Positions 57,902-64,000 of a stretch of 64,000 nt of DNA are shown one piece after another (the first letter of the stretch is position 1; every line of letters starts with the position of its first letter). The notes beneath the pieces are model-generated. The model did no database searches. It had not been told where the DNA came from and was given only the letters and a program-made list of their open reading frames with translations. Source of the DNA: Salvia splendens (lineage: Eukaryota > Streptophyta > Magnoliopsida > Lamiales > Lamiaceae); assembly GCF_004379255.2 (NCBI RefSeq), contig NC_056051.1, forward strand, positions 26,963,267-27,027,266, written 5' to 3'. The translations under genes and the position numbers were made by a program.

Positions 57902-58408
57902 ATGGAGAATATGACCGCAGAAAAAACGGCGACGAAATTCGTAATGCTGCAGAAGAAACTGCAGGAACTCGAATCCGACCTCCCGATCGACCCCACCGTC
58001 ACCTACGACGACGTGAAAGAGCGCTTCGCCTTCCTCGACAAGCTCCGCGCCGCTGAGGGCGGCCCCGACCAGTCCCCGCGCACCACCGACCAACTCTGCG
58101 ACATCGACGAGCGGATCGCCCGCCTCAAGGCCGCCTTCTTCTTCGACGACGAAGATGATGATGAAGATGATGCGCCTTCAATATGCTCTGATTGCGCTAT
58201 GCAGACGCTTCCGGTCGAAGAATTCTTCAGCCGGAAGAAGGAGGAGAAAGAGGCGGTGGCGCCGGCGAGAAAGTGGAGGGGGATTGGGATGTATTGTGGC
58301 GCGTTTGGGGGTGGGGTGGTGGTGGGGGCTGTTTGGATGGTGTTTCAATTGTTTTGTGTTGGTTATGTGATTCGAGATGATCATGGTTTGTTTATTCATC
58401 CGACTTAG
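57902..58408 (+). CDS. Small C-terminally anchored plant protein, unknown function (DUF7610-like)
   Basis: A single-exon frame of 168 residues starting MENMTAEK. The first half is helical (KFVMLQKKLQELESDLPID, then VTYDDVKERFAFLDKLRAAE) and ends in a second helix (LCDIDERIARLKAAFFFDDED) with an acidic run. A charged linker follows, then one hydrophobic segment near the C-terminus (AFGGGVVVGAVWMVFQLFC, about 133-153). The pattern, two short coiled helices and a C-terminal anchor, matches a plant-specific group of small proteins that I believe is classed as DUF7610; this name is from memory and unchecked. The codons are GC-rich compared with the surroundings, as for a real gene. No intron is needed. 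Membrane location is inferred. Confidence 0.75.
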   Translation: MENMTAEKTATKFVMLQKKLQELESDLPIDPTVTYDDVKERFAFLDKLRAAEGGPDQSPRTTDQLCDIDERIARLKAAFFFDDEDDDEDDAPSICSDCAMQTLPVEEFFSRKKEEKEAVAPARKWRGIGMYCGAFGGGVVVGAVWMVFQLFCVGYVIRDDHGLFIHPT

Positions 58409-60817
58409 GTTTAGGTGATTGATTGGGTAAACTAGCTAGCTTTTTGGTTATGTTTATTTGTTTGTGTTGTATGCAATTATGTATGTGTATTCTATATTGA
58501 TATGCTTGGCTCCAAACTAAAATAGAAAAATACAATACGACGACAAAACAGAAAAACAAAAGATGAAACAAAGTTTGTCAACTACATAGCCAAAGAAATA
58601 TACGTAATCAGCTATGAACAATTTTATGCCGATAAATTGCATGTTTTTTTGTAGTGTGTACGCAACATAACACAACATCAATGAACTTGGTCAAGATTAC
58701 ATAAATAATTTCTACATTTTATTAGTAGAACTTTCCAAGTAAGTATTTGGTAGCTTTTTGTAAAATTTGCAAGGTTATGGTTAAGATATCTTACATAATT
58801 TCGATATTTTGTTACTAGAACATTTTCAAGAAATATTTGGATATTTTTGTAAAGTTTGCAAGGTAGCTAAATAATGGGCGTCCGATAAATACTTATTTTA
58901 AAAGATCTAAATCCTTACAAGAGATTAGAGATACATCAAAGTATATATATGACTTCATGCATGGTTTATTTTGTGGGATAAGAGCAAAAACAAAAGTAGG
59001 TGAAAACAAAGTAAATGGAAACAATTTTAATTACAAATTATTACGTATATTTTATTGCTACATGACTAACTTTGCCGGTGTCCAAATTTATAAAAAGATA
59101 CAAAGCAAGGCTAGCACACTCCACAAACTCTAAATAGATTGATATAATACCATTCAAGGTTATCAATGTTGAACATTGATCATTAATCATAGTCCGCCTG
59201 TTTAGATATTCTTTTAATATTATTTCTTAATTATATGATGACAATCATTTTCCTAATAGTCAAATTGAAAAGAACCAATATCATCCTCTTAACTGAGCGT
59301 ATGTGATATAAAGTAGTAGTACTTTATAAAAAAAATGCACAAACAAACGGCTCGTAGCATTGCATGCATTGGGATGTTGTGGCCTGCTGGCACAGGCAGC
59401 AACAGCCTAGGTCCACATGTGTAAGAAAATGAAAGATGTCAAGAAATTGGAAATTTTTGACTATATACAATGTTGTATACTTGTATTGTATTAAATCACG
59501 ATCACATTGCTATATATATTGTGAAATCTGATGCAATAGCTAAAGAACACCAATTCCAAAGCAATTAGTGTGTAAGCTTCAATCTACAGACAAAAGTAGA
59601 TCTTCTTTACTTGATTTAAGCAACAAGATTATAATGAAAATAGTTGATAATTATCTCAAGAACAAGAAATTAAATATACAAGAATAATATTGAGCTCCCT
59701 AAACTATATCTCTCTCTACTGCTCACTATAATTTCGTTCGCTATATTTGATCTTGATGTATGTGAATTGTACATACTGAATCTTTTAGCTTAATGTATAA
59801 ATAAGTATAGAGATTAGAGACCACAAATGATATTTTGCAAGTATAGGGACTGCAAACGTGCGTCGTGACAATTATAGAGCCTAAATATGTGGTTCACTTT
59901 TTAAACTGTACTTCCTCCATCTCCTAAAACTGATAAAGTAATAGAGAAATAAAAAGAAAAGTGTGTTAGTAAGATAGAATAAGTGTGATAAAAAAAAGCT
60001 GTGATCATATAGCTACTTTTATTGAATAAGACAATCACCATAGTTTAATTTGAAGTGAGCCCATGTGATATGGAATTATATTTGTGGCCTTGTGGGCATC
60101 AGTTTTCTTTCTTCAAGATTTACTTTTGAAATGTTTGACAAAGTAGGTAGATAGATCTCTAATTTCAAATTTATGAACTTCAGTCTTTAAGAAATCCGAT
60201 TGAACAATGGTTTTGCATTTTTTAAATCAAATTTGTAACTATATTACTTGTTGTTGCAATGTAACCCCACTTTGACCCATCCATCATCGCAAATACATGA
60301 GAGATGCCACTATAGTTTAAACATCACCAAAAATTATAATCACCAATAAAATATTTGATTTCTAATTCAGAAAATGTAATAAAAGATTAACTAAAAGATA
60401 GTCCCCGGCTTCATTGGCCGATGGACGCGAGTGCCTTGCGCCCTTCGGCTTGCTGCTCGCTCGTCCCATGAGCCATCGGTAAATGCTCTTAAAGTCTCAA
60501 CTTGCTACTTTAATCCGTTCCAATCTAAAATTCACCCTCCTCTATTTTTTTTCACTCCTATGTTTTTTTACCCCAAACTCCATTTAGTAAATCTTTTTAG
60601 TGAAATTAGGAAAAAAACATTAATTTCAAGATGCTTATGGATTTGATTCCGTAGCTGTCAATGTCATCGTCACAGACACATGATCCCCATTCCCCTTTTT
60701 GACTTGAATTCCACCAACTAAAATTCTCCTTTCTCTATCTTCAAATCTCCCTCTCTCACTATCACTCTCACTCCAACATCTCACTTTCAACAAATTGTTT
60801 CCTCAATTCCTTCAACG
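58409..60817. other. AT-rich spacer with GC-rich islands
   Basis: No gene is supported. A Stowaway-like end (TACTTCCTCCATCTCC, about 59908) marks an old element. A GC-rich island at 60403-60480 (TGGACGCGAGTGCCTTGCGCC) resembles DNA-transposon interiors but I could not define its ends. The last 150 bp (60670-60817), pyrimidine-rich, are likely the promoter and leader of the BAG gene. Confidence 0.4.
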
Positions 60818-63081
60818 ATGAATCGATTCACCAGATTCGAGCACCACCTCTGCCCCTCCTACTTCCTCCAACAAACCTCAATTTCCTCCCCACCCACACC
60901 ATACTTCCCCATTCTCGAAGAAGAGCTCGACCTCCTCACCTTCCCGCTCCACGAATTCGACGCCGTCGCCGATCTGATCCAGATCCACCGCCGCCGCCGC
61001 GCCTCGCCTTACTTGGAGGCGCTCAGCCAGCGCGTCTCCGCGCTGGAGCTCGGGCTGGCGGAGAGGGAGAGCAGGAAGTACACGTGGACGGCTGAGATCA
61101 AGGCTCCCGGCGACGAGCGAAAGTACAAGTGGACGGCGGAGACGGGGAAGGGGATCGCGAGGAGCTATGAGATGACGGCGGAGGTCAAGAGGAAGGGCGC
61201 GATTGAGCAGACCTACACGTTCAAGGTGTCTAGTGGAGACAGTCAATTGAAGAAGAAGAAGAAGAGTGAGAAAGTGAAGGAGAAGGGGAAGAAGTCAGTT
61301 GTTTCCCGCATTGTTGAGGTTGAGGAGCCTTCTTATCATGGCGGCATTGTTCTGAGGCAGGTTGGTTGGTTGGTTGACTTTTTTTTTCAATGAATTTGTT
61401 GATTTGGCTGATTACATCAAGGTTTTCTTAGCCGATTGAGTCGTTTTGTGGTGATGAATTTGGTTGGCTACTTTGCTTGTTTTTGATGAATTTGTTGATT
61501 TGGCTGGTTACATCAAGGTTTTCTTATTGGATTGATTCGTTTTGGGGTGATGAATTTGGTTGGTTATTGATAACTGTTGTGTTGGTAGCAGATTGCAGGA
61601 GTTTCTTTTGATTGGTTTCAGATCTGTTTGGTTCTGAGCTGAAGTTGATATTTTTTGCTTGCATATGATGCATTACCAGTGTAGAAATGTACAGAGTGTT
61701 GGTTATGGAATCTCAAGCATTTTTATGCTTATATATGTATATATATATATATCATGTAGATTTTTCCACAGGCAAGGTAAAAAATGGATTAGCCAATAAA
61801 CTACTCAGGAAAGGTAGACAGTAATTAAACTGGTGTAGGCTGTGTTTGTATGATGCATTGCTGATGTCTACATGTTACAGAGTGTTGATTACGGAATATC
61901 ATCATTTTTGTGCTTATAAATGTATTTATCATGTAGATTAGCTCATATTTAGGCAAGGTAAAACATGGATTAGCTGATAAACTGCTCGGGATATGTAGAC
62001 AGTGATTAAACTGCTGTAGGCTCTTGTCGTATGAGTATGACAAGGCATTGGTAGGGAGTTGATATAATTTGATCAGATCTTTAAGTACTCCTCAAGGATC
62101 TGCTTTCTGATTCCAAAACTTCGAAATAAAGACCATAAACGTTGACTTCTAAATTATAAAGGGGCCTTTACTTTAAGGTGATAGCTTGAATTTGCAATAA
62201 CCATTATTACAAGGTGTTTACTTTGAGTAATAGATAAAATTGAGTATTTGGGCATTTATGTTTTTTTGATGTATTCTAACTGTGTCACTTCTCACCATTA
62301 CAGGCTTTTGCCAAGAGAGTGGATAAGAGAAGGGGGAAGAGGAAGGAGTTGTCTCCCCAAGATGCAGCAACTCTTATTCAGAAGAGTTTCAGGGCATATA
62401 TTATCCAGAGATCACAGTCTCTGCGTGCACTTCGGGAGCTGGCCATTGCCAAGACAAAGTTGAAGGAGATTAGGTCTTTATTTAACAACTTCACTTACCG
62501 CCGCCGTCTTGCCCGCAACGCGGAAGAACTTCAGAGGTTCTCTGAAAAGATCATCGTGTTGCTTCTCACAGTTGACGCTATTGAGGTATCTAAAAGTGAC
62601 TAATTTTGCTCTTTCTTTCCACTTCTCACAATTTTGCACTGTAATTCTTTTATTCACTAGCGAATAATAGCTGCCTTCTAGAGGCTTCTATTTCTATGTT
62701 TTAAAGGAAAGTAAATTATTTTTGTCTATCTTTAATTGATCTAGATTGATTTTTCATTTCTAGGCTTGATTCTTGATTGATTCTTGCATCAATCTTGGCT
62801 TCATTCCAACACATTGTTCATATATATATTTATTACTTCCTCTCAAATAGGGTGGTGATCTGATGGTTCGAGCTTTTAAGAAGTCCATGGTGGACGAGCT
62901 GGAAGCAATGCTTGATGTTGTGGACCCACAACCTTGTGGAAAATCCTCATTGCTGAAGAGAAGAACGTTCGATATGCCTGATGGGGTGATAAACAAGGAG
63001 CTTGCTGCAGGTGTTGCGCAGGTTGTTCGAATGCTGGATGAAGAGGCTACTAGTTCTGAAGCTTTTGAAGCATGCTTGTAA
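60818..63081 (+). CDS. BAG7: BAG family co-chaperone, BAG7-like, with IQ motif
   Basis: Three exons, 60818..61360, 62304..62585, 62851..63081, all phase 0 with GT/AG borders; 351 residues. The N-terminus (MNRFTRFEHHLCP) and a stretch of tandem KYTWTAEIK-type repeats (about 85-130) match plant BAG7-like proteins. A basic Lys-rich segment follows (about 145-165). The second exon has an IQ calmodulin-binding motif (AATLIQKSFRAYIIQRSQ, about 202-219) running into the BAG domain (to about 275, with SEKIIVLLLTVDAIE), which binds the ATPase domain of Hsp70. The last exon continues GGDLMVRAFKKSMVDELEAMLDVVDPQP. Arabidopsis BAG7 acts at the ER in the unfolded protein response and heat tolerance; the same role here is inferred. 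No break is seen. Confidence 0.9.
61391..61575 (+). repeat. Tandem duplication in intron 1 of the BAG7-like gene (first)
   Basis: A block of about 85-100 bp, GAATTTGTTGATTTGGCTG through CATCAAGGTTTTCTTA and GTGATGAATTTGGTTGG, is present at about 61391 and again at about 61493 with a few differences. Confidence 0.85.
61660..62035 (+). repeat. Tandem duplication in intron 1 of the BAG7-like gene (second)
   Basis: A block of about 185 bp (GATGCATT, CAGAGTGTTG, TTATCATGTAGATT-like, GGCAAGGTAAAA, GTAGACAGT.ATTAAACTG, TGTAGGCT) occurs twice in a row, starting near 61665 and 61851. A TA microsatellite (61735-61755) lies only in the first copy. Confidence 0.85.
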
Positions 63082-63631
63082 GTCACAAGTTAATTACTCC
63101 ACTCCATGTGTTGAGAGGTCGTTTTTCGGCTAAATGTATGATTAGGTTTATCCAGGCTTTTATGGTAAAATGACACTACTTGAAGATCTTAGTTCTCGTT
63201 GAAATAAGGCATTATCTTGTCTGACAGTGTTTTTTTCTGTTGTTGTATGGGTTGTATTTTCACCTGGTTATTTTTTCTGAATTTGAGGAATTTCAGTTCC
63301 TTGATACATTCCAAAAGTATTAGGGTGTGTTTGCTTCGTATGTTTTGGTAGGTTATGGATTATTGTCTCGACTTGTCACACCGTTTGGTTGCCATGTTTC
63401 AAAAACGTCGGGCCCTTGATTATTTCGAAGGCCTGCACTATTCCGTTAGTTTCAGCCGTATAGAAATGCAAGAAACTCGGCCGAAAAGGCTAGCATACAT
63501 TGGGTTTCTACTACTTCAATCATACTATAAACCATGCTTCCGTCAAATCTTTTCAATGTTCAATTAGTTTTTCATTTTTGAATCAAGAAATATTTCTACA
63601 CAAAAGAGTAAACAACCAAGCAACCTCCAAC
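63082..63631. other. Spacer between the BAG gene and the NLR remnant
   Basis: Contains the 3' UTR of the BAG gene. A TIR-like AGGGTGTGTTTGCTTCG at about 63322 with a second copy-like CCGTTTGGTTGCCATG at about 63382 suggests a MITE remnant. No gene is supported; the open frame at 63355-63567 runs through this repeat. Confidence 0.4.
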
Positions 63632-64000
63632 TTACACAGCTAATATGGTGATGTGTTTGGACATATTCTCAGTCTCCAAGTAAGGGCAGTGGAGTATCTG
63701 CAGTTGTTTGAGGTTCTGCATTCCACCTTCTTCGACGTCGATATGTCTCTCAATGAACCCATGCTTTGGAGGGACAAGGCTTTGAGGCAAGGGAACCCAT
63801 CATGCAACACTCTCATCCTCTCACCCACGTAACAAGCTACGACACTCGATAACGTGAGGTACTGTAGCTTTGGTAGCTTTCCCAGTTCTTGCATTGGATC
63901 ATCGTTTAAGTTACACAACGTGAGGTTCGAAGCATCTGAGGGAACATGCTCGCAGCAGGACATTTGAGCATCCCACCGTCCAGTTAAGTACAGTGAGACT
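63632..64000 (-). pseudogene. LRR end of an NLR resistance-type gene, frameshifted (partial)
   Basis: The minus strand carries the C-terminal leucine-rich repeats of a CC-NLR: NLTLCNLNDDPMQELGKLPKLQYLTLSS, FPCLKALSLQSMGSLRDI. The frame runs open from the window edge to about 63745. There one extra base shifts it. In the corrected frame the text continues to NLKQLQILHCPYLETENM and a stop at 63632. In the shifted frame the stop is near 63640. NLRs are intracellular immune receptors. The gene continues beyond the right edge, so the state of the NB-ARC part is unknown. The frameshift changes the final 37 or so residues and may be a true lesion or a base-call error. Confidence 0.7.

Noticed and set aside
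60403..60480. GC-rich island as a possible RNA gene
   Set aside because: It has no tRNA boxes or known RNA motif, and it resembles DNA-transposon interior sequence.

Overview
The window is nuclear DNA of a flowering plant. Genes have short exons with GT-AG introns, lie in AT-rich spacers full of MITEs, and are broken up by Copia and Athila-type LTR retrotransposons. The set of genes (RTM2-like small heat shock protein, RBBP5-like WD40 protein, P4-ATPase of the ALA1 type, NUFIP, BAG7-like co-chaperone, S-protein homologues, an NLR remnant) fits a eudicot. I suspect an asterid such as a member of the Lamiales, but the sequence alone does not prove this.

Layout. 1-3.9 kb: possible first exon of a minus-strand gene leaving the left edge, AT-rich spacer, and a tandem array of tRNA-derived SINE pieces. 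3989-5297 (+): RTM2-like protein. 6235-9229 (-): RBBP5-like (RBL) COMPASS subunit. 9486-10399: TIR element. 11795-27537 (+): a dead DExH-box RNA helicase gene, split and partly duplicated. An intact, very young Copia element (13310-18227) sits in one exon. A one-LTR Athila element (18607-26360) separates this first part from a second, 976-bp copy of the same exons. 28300-33439 (-): phospholipid flippase, ALA1 type. 34031-34520: tandem repeat with a nested Stowaway MITE. 35263-38828 (-): NUFIP-like snoRNP assembly factor, sharing a 223-bp divergent promoter with an unrecognised plus-strand transcription unit (39052-41094). 41848-43781 (+): two tandem S-protein-homologue genes, both frameshifted. 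44430-44796: foldback element. 45556-47208 (-): glycerol-3-phosphate transporter (OPA family). 48379-51009: non-autonomous LTR retrotransposon with two identical LTRs and no recognisable gag-pol. 53272-53956: solo LTR. 57902-58408 (+): small C-terminally anchored protein behind a duplicated promoter. 60818-63081 (+): BAG7-like co-chaperone. 63632-64000 (-): frameshifted LRR end of an NLR gene.

The intact genes are mostly housekeeping or stress genes (chromatin, snoRNP assembly, lipid flipping, ER chaperoning, phosphate or G3P transport) and do not form a pathway. The most informative part is the helicase locus. The Copia insertion, its empty site, the Athila insertion and the junction between them can all be read, and they fit an unequal exchange between two alleles that carried different insertions (or an assembly join of two haplotypes). 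No clearly new protein system was seen. The best candidates for undescribed material are the 2.6-kb non-autonomous LTR element, the spaced GC palindromes in the Athila LTR, and the unrecognised gene next to NUFIP. All splice coordinates are my own reading of GT-AG borders with reading-frame continuity and have not been checked against transcripts.
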